From: Neospora caninum Liverpool
Lineage: Eukaryota; Apicomplexa; Conoidasida; Eucoccidiorida; Sarcocystidae
DNA: 64,000 bases
Assembly: GCF_000208865.1 (NCBI RefSeq)
Contig: NC_018393.1
Span: forward strand, 2,170,001 to 2,234,000
Direction: 5' to 3'
The notes below the pieces were generated by a model. The model was not told where the DNA came from. It was given only the letters and a program-made list of their open reading frames with translations, and searched no databases. The number at the start of each line of letters is the position of its first letter. Positions within the stretch are counted from its first letter, which is position 1. Position numbers and translations under genes: made by a program. Positions 26,001-38,000 of this stretch are shown here, one piece after another.

Positions 26001-29000
26001 CAGATGCACATTGAAATGCATACACGTATGTCTTCATATAAAGAGATGCATGCGCGAGAATGGATAGACTCTCAGATACACACGAGGGCCCTTGGCCACC
26101 GAGAGCCACGCGACGGCCGGTCGATCCAAAAGGTCCGTGCAGGCCTCGGCCGACGTTCTTTTTTTTCTGCGGCACATTCCCTTACTGGCAAGCAAGTCCC
26201 TCTGCACCAAGGAGGCAGTTAAGTTCCTCTACATTCGCGGGAGAGTGGAAAGGCAGCTTGGCGTCTCGGCCACCGCTCTGTCGCGAAGCGGATTTGGTTG
26301 GAGGCTGCGAGGCGGCTCTTTGGTGAGGGCGGAAAACCCCGGAGGCGCCGACAGCCGAGACACTGGGTTTTCCACCTTTGTGCAGAATCAGAGAAGGTGC
26401 GCGGGACCGCTGAGCGGATGGATCCTCTGAGGGCTCTGAAGCGAACGAAATAAGGAGACGATCTCCGCTGCTGTTCTCGAGGAGGCAGAGCGACTCCGAG
26501 GCAGCAAGTCGCCCCGAGGTGTGGAGTGCCAGCGCGAGAGCGGCTACGGCGACAGAAGAGGCAGCGGGGGACGAGGGACAGTCCGCGGAGCCCGAGCGCA
26601 AGAGAGGCGCCGCGGGCAGCAGATTCGGAACCCGGTAGGCGGAGACGCGCGAGGAGGGCGAGGAAGAGAGGAAGGAGAGACCAGACAAGATGAGGGAGGA
26701 GAGAGTGGCCTTCGCCTCTTCGTCGGAGACCTCCGCCCCACAATCCCAGCACGTGAAGAAGCAGGAAGCGACGGTTGTCGGTCCGAGGACTGCTGCAGCA
26801 GCCAGGGGAAAGGGCGGAGAAGCGCCTCCAGTGCACAAGATCGGAGAAGAAAGCGAGGAAGTTTCTTCGAAACACCCGAGCTCTTCAGACCGCCCAGAAT
26901 CCCCGCCAATGTCGCGCAACTCGCAAGAAAGGGACAAAGAGACAGAAGGCGAGACAGGCGACGAGGTCACGCGCGCCTCTGTTCCTTCCTCGATTTGCGA
27001 AGCGGTGTCGGCCAAAGGCCGGAGAGAGGAAGACAAAGTTTCAAGCGGAGAGAGGTCCGCATGCAGTTCTTCTCGGGGTGGAGTCGCGCCAGAGGTCAGG
27101 TCTTTCCTCGCAGTCTCCGCGGGAGAGGGGGTCGCCTCTCCGACACGCGACACTGCCTCGTTGCACGGTTCTCCTCGCCCGGCGGACTGTCTCCAGCACG
27201 GAGACTCCACCTCGAGGGTGAAGGCCGAAGCGGGAGAAGACGCCGGGGACGCGGAGGAGAACGGCTCCACGGGACAGAGAGTCACGGAAGAGACGGCAGC
27301 CAGGAAATGCGCGCCTAAAAGAGGAAGAAGAAGGACGTCGCCGGATCCTGGAGACAAAAGACAAAAGAAAATGGAGGGGAAAACGGCGCTGAAAACACGA
27401 CGGAGGAAGAGACGAACCCATCTTGCCGAACACATACCACAGAGTCGCATGCGCATGCGGGCATGCCCCGCTTAGGAAGCAGTTGTTTGCATGCAAACGA
27501 AATACATAGACGGAAAACAGGAGAGCGCTGGAAAACTGGAACACAGCGCGACTGCCCTGGGGAAAAGGGAGGCACGAACGAAAAGCGGAAGGACGAGACA
27601 GTCTCTTGCGAGGCTGAACAAATGTGCGAGACGGTCAAAACAGGACGCGCGGGTCCTTTGCTGCCAGACGAGAGGCGACACGGGGCGGGGAGACGCCCAT
27701 AGAGAAGAAAAACGCGAGGAGAAACGAAGAGGAGAGAGCAGCGAAAAAGGGAAACGAAGAGGAACGAACAGACAGCCCGCGGTGTGGCGCACGGCTCGGC
27801 TTTGTGTCGTTTGTGTTTTTGACCTACTGCTGCTGCGTCGCGCGGCTCTCGTGCTGACGACGGCCAGCATCGCCAGAGCTTCTCTTTTCAGATATTGAAA
27901 GCGTTTCGGCCCGTCCCGCGAACTCTCACGCGGACTCGACTCCTTCTCTCGGCCTTCTCCCTCTCCGTTCTTCCCTGCACTTGTCGGCCTCCCATGAGAC
28001 GCTGTACGTACACTCGAGACATGTCCGCTCGCCTCGAGTTCTCGCACGTCCCGCACGCCTGTTAGGTTTTCTGCTCCCAGGAGACGCGTGGCGAGATGCC
28101 ACAAACGCCTATGGAGCGAGTCGAAAGAATGCCGGACGGCCTCTGCGCCCCCAGCGTGGCAGGCGGATCTTCCTTCCTCTCTTGGTTTTTCACCCAGCGC
28201 CTTGTCGCGAGCCAACACAGCCCCATCGGGTCCGCGCCTGTGGGTCTCCCGGTTCGCCTTTCCGTCCGTTTCACAGTCTGACGGCTCCGACGTCGATTTT
28301 TGGCGCTCCTGCGCAGGCTCGTTTCGTTCCCCAGTCTCTTCTTGTCTTCTCTCTTGTTTGTTTGCGGCGCGTCTTCTCTCCCTTCGCACTTCCGGCCTTT
28401 CACAGTTGTCCTTTGCCTCCGCGGTGAGTCGCGAGAGAACGAGTCCGGCCGCGAGAACCGCCGGCGGCGGAAAGAAGCCTGAGGTAAGGAGGAGCGAGAG
28501 CGAGCGGTAATCGCCTTTCCTGATCGCTGTCACGACAGCTTGCAGGCGTGTGAGGAGCAGAATCTGGTTTTCCAAAGCCGAGAGCTGTTCCTTATCGGAC
28601 TTTTCGGTCTCTTTTGCGTCTCCCCGGGTACGCACGCCTGCATCTGAGCTGCGACGAGGAAAGCGAGGCACCGGCCCTTCGCGCGAGGTCGCCCCTGCGA
28701 CAGGGGAAAACAGAGAACAAGGCGACGCACACGAGGGAAACGCAACGGAGAAAGACGAGGGGGGAAAACTCGAGGAGACAGAAGTCGAGGAAGAGAAGAA
28801 GGGGAGGCACAGAAATCCCTGGGTGCCAAGAGAGCACGCGGGGCACGAAAGGAGAGGCTGATACAGCAGGCGAAGGAGAGCCGCATATTGGTTGCCATGG
28901 ACAGCTGCAATGACGCACTGAAGGAGTGCGCGAACCTGAAGAGGAACACGAGGAAAAAGAAACAGAGGGTCGCAGGGAAAGATTGCGGTAGCGAAAGAGA

Positions 29001-32000
29001 AGGAAGGATTTCACAGACGACAACGAAGAGTCTGGAGGTATAGCGAGACCAGAGGGGAGAGAGTCTGTTTTTCGTGTGCTCTCTCCAAACCGTGGTGCGA
29101 ATTCCCTTCTCAGACACAAACAGGCAGCCGCGGCACCTGCGCTTTCAGGAGTTCTCCATGGAAATAGAAAAGATGGCCTTCTTTTCGTTGCATGCACCCA
29201 CCGTGAGGAATTCTGATTCGTGCGCGGTCTCCCGATCCACGCTGTCTTCGGCGCCTTCAAAGAGAGGCGTTTGTGCGATCTCTCTGCGCCGACGTTCACA
29301 GCCGCAGACAGCCGCGGAGCAGTACAAGAGCATGTCGCTAAGAAGACGGACGTCCCCTTGCATGCACGCAGCGAGGAGAGGAAAGGCGCCGTCTTCGTTT
29401 CTCTGGCGGAGGAGGAGACGGCGCGGATCGGGGTCAGAGCGCGTCCCCGCCGGCGGGGCAGAACCCGACCGGACCGAAGAGACGCTGCTCGAGTCCCCCA
29501 AATCCAGGGACATGAGAAAGTGGAAAAGATTTTGACGAGACAGCGAAGGCGAAGGAGACGCCAGACCGCGGAGACAGTCCTGCGGGCATTGTGCACCAGA
29601 GACACCCGACGAGAGGGGAGGGGGACGCGTAAAAAATGACAGGAAGGAAACACGGCAGGGTTGGGATGGAGAAAGGCATAGAGAGGAAGCGAAACGAGGA
29701 GAGCGCAAGAGAAGAGTGGTTTCGACTGGGCGGGAAGAGGCAGGAGAAGGGAGAGAGGTAGCCGGAGGAACGGGAGAGAGACGAAGACGCGGATGGGTGT
29801 CAGTTTGAGCATCCTCTGTACAAAAAGGAAGGTTTGTGGAGAAAGCGGGAAAAGCGCAGCGTACTTTGTCATTGACTGACTTCAAGCACAAAGCGTTTCA
29901 GCATTGCGTTTTACAGACAAAGCACCAAACCAAGGCATGCAGTATTCGTAGAGAGAAGACCCCAGCCCGGTTCGGCCAGCCTACCGCGGGCGAGATTCCC
30001 TTAGCAAGAAGAAGTAGAAGCGAATCATGGGAAACCGGCGTTCGCATCAACAGCGCTCTTCTTTTCTCCCCTGAAGAAAACGAAGAAACGCACAAAGAGC
30101 AACAGGATGCAACGAGAGGAAAAGAAGAGGGGAGACACAACCAGGCGAATAAGCGCGGCCTTGCGCGATATCGGGCAAAACACGTCCGTGAAGAGAGACA
30201 GTTCCTGCCTCCCCTGCTAAAGGGCAACGATATGCATGCAAGCATTGAACCCTGGAGATAACCACATGCATTCACAAGAACCAATAACACAAATGCATAA
30301 ACATTTACATATTTTTACATACATTTATATATATATATATATATATCGCAAGACGTCGACTTAGGTGTGTAGAGCGAAATGTCCACATGTAGGACTCCCC
30401 ACTAGTGTGTAACGAGAGCTTGGACACCGGTCTCTGTTGGTCCTCTGATGTTTCCCTGTGTGTCAGTTCTGACTTGGCTGAAGAGTGTCGAAAATGAGCA
30501 TGGACAGATCTTCGTTTCCGTGGGCGACGGCGAACTGGAGGAGGCTCCATGTCTCCCGGTCAGCCTCATTTCGCCGCCTATGTGCCCGTTTATGTCGTTT
30601 CTCGCGAACAGCTCTTGGCTTCTCTCTCTCCAAGTCGCGGTTGCGGCAGTCTCGCCCCCCCTCCCGTGGCTCTGCGGCGCGTCGGCTGAGCGGATCTCGC
30701 GCTGACGAAGCGAAAAGGTCTGCTGAGGCGGCAACTGACCCCGCGCGTTCTTTGTGTCGATGGTGTGAGAAGAACCTTTGCGAGTCCGCGCGGCGACTGG
30801 AGCCCCTGGACGCGTCTCTGGATTTAACGGTTTGAGGCGTGTCTCGAGTCTCGCCCGGTCCCTCTGCTCTCCGCAGCTCTTCGCTCCCGGTGGCGTCTGT
30901 GCCGTGTCTCGCTCTGCCCCGACTGTCGTCTCTCCCAGCAGGGACAGAGAGAGGCGACGAAGTGAAGTCGCCGTCCTGGCGCTGCGAGACAGCTTGCTGT
31001 CCATCGCCGTGTGGCAGGATTCCGACGCCCGCATTCTCCCCTTCCGTCTCGTGCACTCCGGCATGTTCCAGGACTCTCTGGTTCCCGTCGCTGCCGCGCC
31101 GTCTTGCGGAGCTGAGCGCCTGAGAGAAGAGTGTGTCTTCCTCGCTGAAACTCGAACTCGCGGATATCTCTCTCCAGGTATAGGCTGTCGCATCTCGCCT
31201 GAGAGTCTCGAGCGCACAGCCGTGGCAGAAGGCGCAGACGCTCTCTTCCCAGTTGATGGTTTTCCGGTCCCGGCGTTGCATGCGCCCCCGGTGGGCTTCG
31301 AGCGGCGAGAGGCAGTCGTCGCTGCCGTACGCGGAGGCTGTGCATGCGGGGCAGAACGCAGCAGAAGAGAGAGCGTGTGCTGGGCTCTCGTCTCCGTCGC
31401 TCCTTCTCGCGCCGGGGCTGCTGTCTCGCGAGGCGCACGAGAGAAAGCAAGGCGATTCGCAGGACGACGTCGAGGCAAACGAAAAGGGAGGGGAAAGCGT
31501 ACCCAGAGACGCCGACGAACGCGTCTCAGAGGAACGCCGACTGCGACCTCGCGCCTCGCCAGGCGCCGCCATGACACTTTGCGAGGAAGGAAGGCAATCA
31601 CCTGCGCACCGAGAAGGCGCGCGGACGTGCGGGAACGACGTCCGGCCCTCAGGAGACGGCTCTCGGCGCGAACTGCTCGCGGATCTCCGCTCGCGTTCTC
31701 GTCCTCTTCGCGTCTCTCCTGTCTGCCGCTGAGGAAGCTCCTGCCACGCGTCTCCGGTCTCTCCTGTTGGTGGAAAAACCACAGCTCCGGCCCAAATATC
31801 CTCAGCTTCCCGTGAGGGGGAAGATGTAGGACACGGCGAGGCGTCGCGAGAAAGGCGTGCGACCGCCCGCCCGCCTTTCGCCGCGCGTCCTTCCCCGCTC
31901 GTCTCCCGGCTCGCCCTTCTGGCCGCCGGCTCTCCTTCTTTCGAAGTGCCGGCTGGCGTGTCTGTACAGCGCACCCTGCGGAGTGGGCTTTCGCCCGCTC

Positions 32001-35000
32001 CCGTCGTCGCGCGCTCGCCGCCAAGCCAGGCGTGCGCCTCTCTGGAGCGCCCAAAGAGGGGCTGAAACGCAGCGAGCTTCGAGGAAAGCAATCTCTGAGA
32101 TAGTAGAGACACGAGACGAAAGGGCGGACCCTCAACGGCTGCGCCCTGTAACGCGTCGAGTGCAACCTGCGCGAGTGGCCGAGAGGCAGTCTCGAGGAAC
32201 CCGCAAGGCAGAGAAGAAGACGGGCGAGGACCGTTAGGAGAGGAAAGTGGACGAGGAGGAGACGGAGAAGCAGGAGGGGGGGCCCCCGTGCGGGTTTCCT
32301 CGAAACACGACGACGACGCGGGAGGTGTTGAAGGCGAGGTAGCGACGCGAGGCGAGAGGACACGGGCTGCTGCAAACGCCGCCTCAGTTGCAGTGAACAG
32401 GGAGCCGCCGCTGTACGCAGCGAGGATGCGGCGCTCTGAGGCAAAGAGAGGCGCGCGGAGCCTGAAGAGAAAACCAGCGAAAAAAGAATTCGAACGGCAA
32501 ATCGGGAAAACGCGAGAAAAGAGTGGGCGGGACGGACGAGAAAGAGCGGAAGAAGACCGTGCCAAGGGGAAGGAGGCGCCAAACACACTTCGAGACTGCA
32601 GAGAGAGAGAGGCGGGAGGACGCGACTCCAGAACCGAGCGGAGAGACGGTTTCGACACCTGAGCTGGCCGGGGTCTCGGGCGGCCAGCGAGAGGACAGGG
32701 CGAGAGCGCGAGGCAGAGAACCACGGACAGAGTCGATGTCCAGCAAGAGACGAGCAGCTGGAGAACGGAACGCCACACAGGGCACAACCCACCTACCTCT
32801 CACAGGGGTCAGATACGTCCTCGCTCTTGAGTCGACAGTCTCCGCCTCGGCCTCGTGTGTACGGACTCCCACCCGTCATCGCTGGGTGTACGCTCGGCTC
32901 TGGCACGTTCCCCGGTTGTGCGTCTCGTTCCTTTTCGCCGGATGTACCCGCGTGCTCGACTCCTCTTTTCTCCCCCCGTTCCTCGTCTGTCTGCTCCTTC
33001 TCGACCGCGAGATCTGAATCATCGCCCGCTTCTTCTGTCTTGTGTCCTCGTCGAGGCGCCCGTCCAACTCCCTCCTCAATCGCTTCCTCTGCACGCAGCG
33101 ACAGACTCACTTCGTCGATGATGCTGGAAACCAGTTGAGGAGATATCACGCCGTCGTTCCACGTCGACAAGGAGGCTGAGAGCTCCTTCTCGTCAAATCC
33201 CGTCTTGCCTTTTTCCTCGCCCTCTCCTGCCTGCCTCTGTCGATTTGCGCCTTCAGTCTCAGCTCGTTCGCGACGCGCGGCCGCGGTCGGTCCGGAGGGC
33301 GCGGCGCTGGTGTGCGCGCTGAGAGTTTCGCCGAAAAACTCCTCCTCGTCCATCAACTCGATCCTCTCAGGTGGTTCGTCGTTCTCAGAAGTCCGCACGA
33401 GAAAGTAGTGCGCCTCCTCCGTCTTCGCGGCGTCTCTCTCCTGCAGGACAACCGGCGTCGCAGGCGCGCCGCCGCCAGGGGCGCCAAGGGAAACAGGTCG
33501 TGTCTCAGACGACACAGAGGCAGTGAGGGGAACTGCGAGAGCGGAAGGAGCGGGAGAGGCTGAGGGAGGAGAGCAGTCGGGTTTGGCGCGAGACACGTCC
33601 GAGAGGAAATCCGCACTCGCTGACGAGTCCGCTGACCGTCTGAGGATCTCAGGGCGCGAAGAGCGCGAGGTGAGAGCATGCGAAGAGGGGAACGAAGCAG
33701 AGAGACAGCGCTCAGGCTGTTCATCGCGCTGCAGAGACGAGAAGGAAAGATTCGGGGAGGACGCGGGAGGGTGCGACGGGTGTTGGTTCCGGCTGAAACG
33801 CTTGGCAAAACATGCTGAGAACAGCGCACGAAAAAAAAGTGGAGAACAGCACACGAAAAAGAAAGTGGAGAAGAACTGCTCACGAAAAAGAAAGTGAAGG
33901 GGCGTGGAAAAAACGATTAGACGGAGGGGGATGGACGTTTCCTCTCCCCGAAATCTGAACAGACTTCGGGTCCCTCTTCGACCTTGAGGCTTCCTCGCCA
34001 CACGCCCGAACGCTCGGCCTCCAGGTCAGCGCGTTCCTCCCCCTGACGCTGACGTTCTTCCAGATTTTCCTGGAGCCGACAGCCAGTGAAAATCTTCTCG
34101 AGTTGACACAGCATTCGCCGACAAACCCCGGCGTTGCTTTCTGAAGCGTTTCCCTCGACGGAAGAACGTCTCCCCCTTGCTAAACAGTTTCCCCTTCAGT
34201 TCCAACCGTTCTCTCTCCGTGGCGCTCCCCTCCTTGACGTACATCGAGCTGTCCTGTGCGTCACTTTCCACAGATCCAGGACGTCTTGCTGATGAATTGT
34301 TCTCTCGATCGCTTGTTGATGCTGGCCCCTCGCGACGGCCTGGGCAGATCGCCCCTGCCGGTTCAAAACGGAGACGCACGCCCCGCCTTCGAGCAGCTGC
34401 TGAACCACCTGCACGTTTCCTGCATGCGCTGGAAAAAAAGAGACAAGCAGCTGCAGGCTTCAGGCATCGATTCTAAAGACAGGAACGGAGAGCGCAGTAC
34501 CGGAAAACGCTACTGGCCTTCCTGTCACGAATCTCGAAAGAGCCTCCACCTAGTGTACATACATCGATCTACATACCTCAGCTCTGACGCAATCGCATAA
34601 ATAAATATATAAAGAAAGAGAGAGACGTGCACTCACATCCCTCCCTGTCCACAGGTCTACAAACAAACCTACACTGAAATATATATATATATATATATAT
34701 GGATGTATATAGATGTATGAATACATGTATGTATGCATGTAGATATGAGTTGATGGGTAATGCGCAGGAGATTGGGCATGTGAAGTCTCATCATCTTTGT
34801 CCGCGTTTGTCTGACTGATCGCGCTCCTTGTGGCTGCGGAGTACCAGCTAGATGAAGAGCCGTCCAGAGGTGCGTGCCGCCTCTGAGGTTGAAGTCGAAG
34901 GCAAACGGACACACGTAGGTTTGCGTCGTGTACTGCAGAATGTCTACGCCTCCTACTTCCGCTAGAATTCCCGGCACCAGAGCATCCGCGCGCTCTCCTC

Positions 35001-38000
35001 TGTCTTCAGAGCGGCACGTTGGCTGTCGACTCGAGTCCCAACTCAAGCCTCCGCTTCTTCGCGTTAAGGCCACGGCGGCTGCCGTGACAGCCTGCGCGAA
35101 GACCACCCCCGCCGAGGAGCTTTGCAGCTGGTCCCAGAGAAAGCGAAGACGCTCTTCCTCCCTTACTCCAGCAGAAAACGAACGCGGGGAAGGCGGCCCG
35201 CGAGACAAGGATACAGACACCTGCCGCCTCCCATCCGCTTCCTTCTCTTCTTGTCTCCCTTCTTGTCGATTCTCTTGTCTCTCTTCTGGGCGATCCTCCT
35301 GTCTCTCTTCTTGGCGTCGCCCTGCCTCTCTCTCTCGCATGACAGCACGGAGAGCCGGCGTCTGAGCTGCGGCCAGGAGAAACGGATTCGGCGGGGGTAC
35401 AGACGAGGACAGAGAGGGGGGATTCGCCTCTGGAGGCGTCGCCGGGGAGAGAGGAGAGGTTGGCACTTTATCGCCATTTTTCGCCTGGGTCTCGCCTTTT
35501 GCTCCCTCCGGTTCCGCCTGCGCGTCCTTCTCAGAAATCAGCTCGCTGCGCCCGTGACCGCCTCCTTCGGCGCCCCCCGCCTGCGCCGCGCGCGTCATTC
35601 TTTCTGCACTGGTTTCCCGTGCTTGCCCGCGTTTCCCTTCCACCCACATGTCTCCGCAAGGCACGCCGACTCTCCAGCGCGGGGCGTCTCTGTCTCGCTC
35701 GGCGCGCTCGCCAGCCTGCTTGTCTGTGTGTCGCTCGCCAGAGCCGCTCGCGGGCACGTTGCGCGGAGACTCGCCCGCCTCGGCAGCCCGCGTGAACAGG
35801 CGCGCCGCCGCGAGGAGAGACGCCAGGGGAGCGAGGAAATCCACGCGCTCTGCATGCGCACAGGTCCCGCGCATGCACCGCGGATCGGTCACCTCGGCGA
35901 GCTCCGCCAGGAACCAGAACGCGAACGTCTGGCCTCGACGAGCCGCCAAATGAATCGCGCCCCACATGTCGTTGTTCAGCTGGTTGGCGCGGATACACAA
36001 ACGGACCTCAGAAGACAGAAGCGACGAACAGGGAGAGGAAAAAGAAGAGGAGGAAAAGGAAGAAGGAGAGGTGGAAGACGAAGAAGTGAAGGCGGGGTCG
36101 TCGCTTCTGCGGTTTCGGGTTTCCCAGCCTGCACTGCCTCGTCGCGCTTTCTCCGTGGGCTCAGCCGGTTTCTCAACACATGGAGATTCTAGCGGCAGCA
36201 CGCGTGCGTCCGGGGCGTGTGCGCGGGGATGACGAAGAAGCAGAAGCCCGACTTCTACAGACGGTGGGAGGGGATTCCCCAGAAGAGCCAGAAAGTGCGC
36301 CCTGACGCGTGCGTATTCGCTCTCTCGGCTCGAGGGCGAGGACGCACCATCGCTCGGACTGCGGGAGTCTCTCAAGACGCATGCCTCCTGTCCTCCCGAG
36401 AGCGCCCGGCCTGTCTCGCGCCCCGACGCTTCGCCGCGCTCGCCGTCCTTTCTTCTCTGCTCTGCCGCGTCCGCCCGTTGCGCCTCCTGGCCGCGGATCC
36501 CCCGAGACGAAGCAGAGTGCGAGGGATCGTCTGCCCGCGGAGTCATCTCAGGCGTCAAACCGAGTCCGGCGGGTTTTCGTCTCCGCGCGAGACGCCGCGT
36601 CGGATCGAGGACGATCGCGGCGAGGTCTGGGCTGCCTTTGTCGAAGATCGAGAAGAGCACGTGGAGCGCCGTGTTCCCATCTGCGTCCACAGCGGTCGGG
36701 TCCGCCCCCGCATGCAGGAGAAGCGCACACAACGGAAACTCAAACATCACCGTGGCCACATGCAGCGGCGTCCCGTAGATGCCTGCGCCGGAGTTCAAGA
36801 CCCGGTACGAGGCCAGCAGGCTTCGTTGAAACGGCGACAGCGCTTGCTCCTCGGAGGCTGGAGACGGCGACTTCGGAGCGCTGGGGCAAGACTGCCCCGA
36901 GGCAGCAGGCGACAAGAGAACACCCGAGCAGGACGAGGCGTCTGAATCTGGAACATGCCCGGCAGGCACCGTGTACGGAAGAAGGAGAACCGTTGACTCC
37001 ACACCCGGTGAAGCGGTGTCTCCGCCTGACTCGCCTGCTGTCGGCGCGACCCGTGACGCCCGAAGGCCACCTGTAACGCCTTTCGCTTGACGCAGTCGCC
37101 TCGCAGCCTCCTCGGCAAGGAGCGCGACGACGTTGAACTGGCCTTCCTTGACCGCCAGGAAGAGCGGGGAGGCCGCGTCGACGTCCAGTGCGTTGAAATC
37201 CGCGGACCCCTGCAGGAGCGCTCTCGCGACGCCCTCGTGGCCTTCGAGCGCGGCGACGTGCAGGCGCGTGCGCTGCTTTGCGTCCCGAGCAAAGACCACG
37301 TCGGCGGCGAAGGCGCGCGAGACAGCCAGCCGCACCTCGACCACGCAGAGCGAGAACAAGAGCCCCGCCACGGCCGGCGGAAGATCGGACGAACCTCCAG
37401 AGGGGCGTATCCAAGTGGGGTGACGAGGCGGAGCTCGCGACGACGCAGAACAAGACGAAGCGGGAGAGACGGGACAGCGAGAAAAGGTCGAGGCAAGGTG
37501 GCGAGCGGCAGCAAGGAGTTGCGGAGACGGCGACGATGCGGGACAGAGCCACGCGTCGACGTCGGTCGAGAAGAAGTGAACAAATTCGAGGAAGGAAATG
37601 CAGCAAGGGCAGGCGAAAGAGAAGGCGGAGAGAGCAGCGCCGCACGGCGAATCTTCAGGCACAGCTGGAGAGAGGTTCCCGTCGGCGTGAGATGCCAGCA
37701 ACTCCGAGGCCGCCCAGGGGGCGAGAGGCGCTGCTTCCGGCTGGTCTCTCGAGTGGAAAGGTGACTGAAAGCTTCCCTCAGTTCCCTCGTCGGACCGCCT
37801 TTCTCGTCCCGTTGCTTCGACACCGGCCTTCCCAGCCGGGTTCTCGCAGATGCCTCTCTCCGCGCCGCCGAGAGTCACGCGCCTCATCAGCGCAGCAAAC
37901 CGACGGCACGGATGAGCGCCGCAGAGAAGCAGGTGATCCTTGTCGCCTCGTGCGCCGCGGATCTCACCCGAGTTGCCTTCGGGAAAATGAAAACGAAGAG

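Noticed and set aside
30402..32792. 796-codon - strand open frame overlapping the large ankyrin exon
   Set aside because: It is one frame off the chosen reading. Only the 32461-30474 frame joins in phase with both neighbours and ends in an ankyrin-like unit, whereas this frame is Arg/Ser noise.
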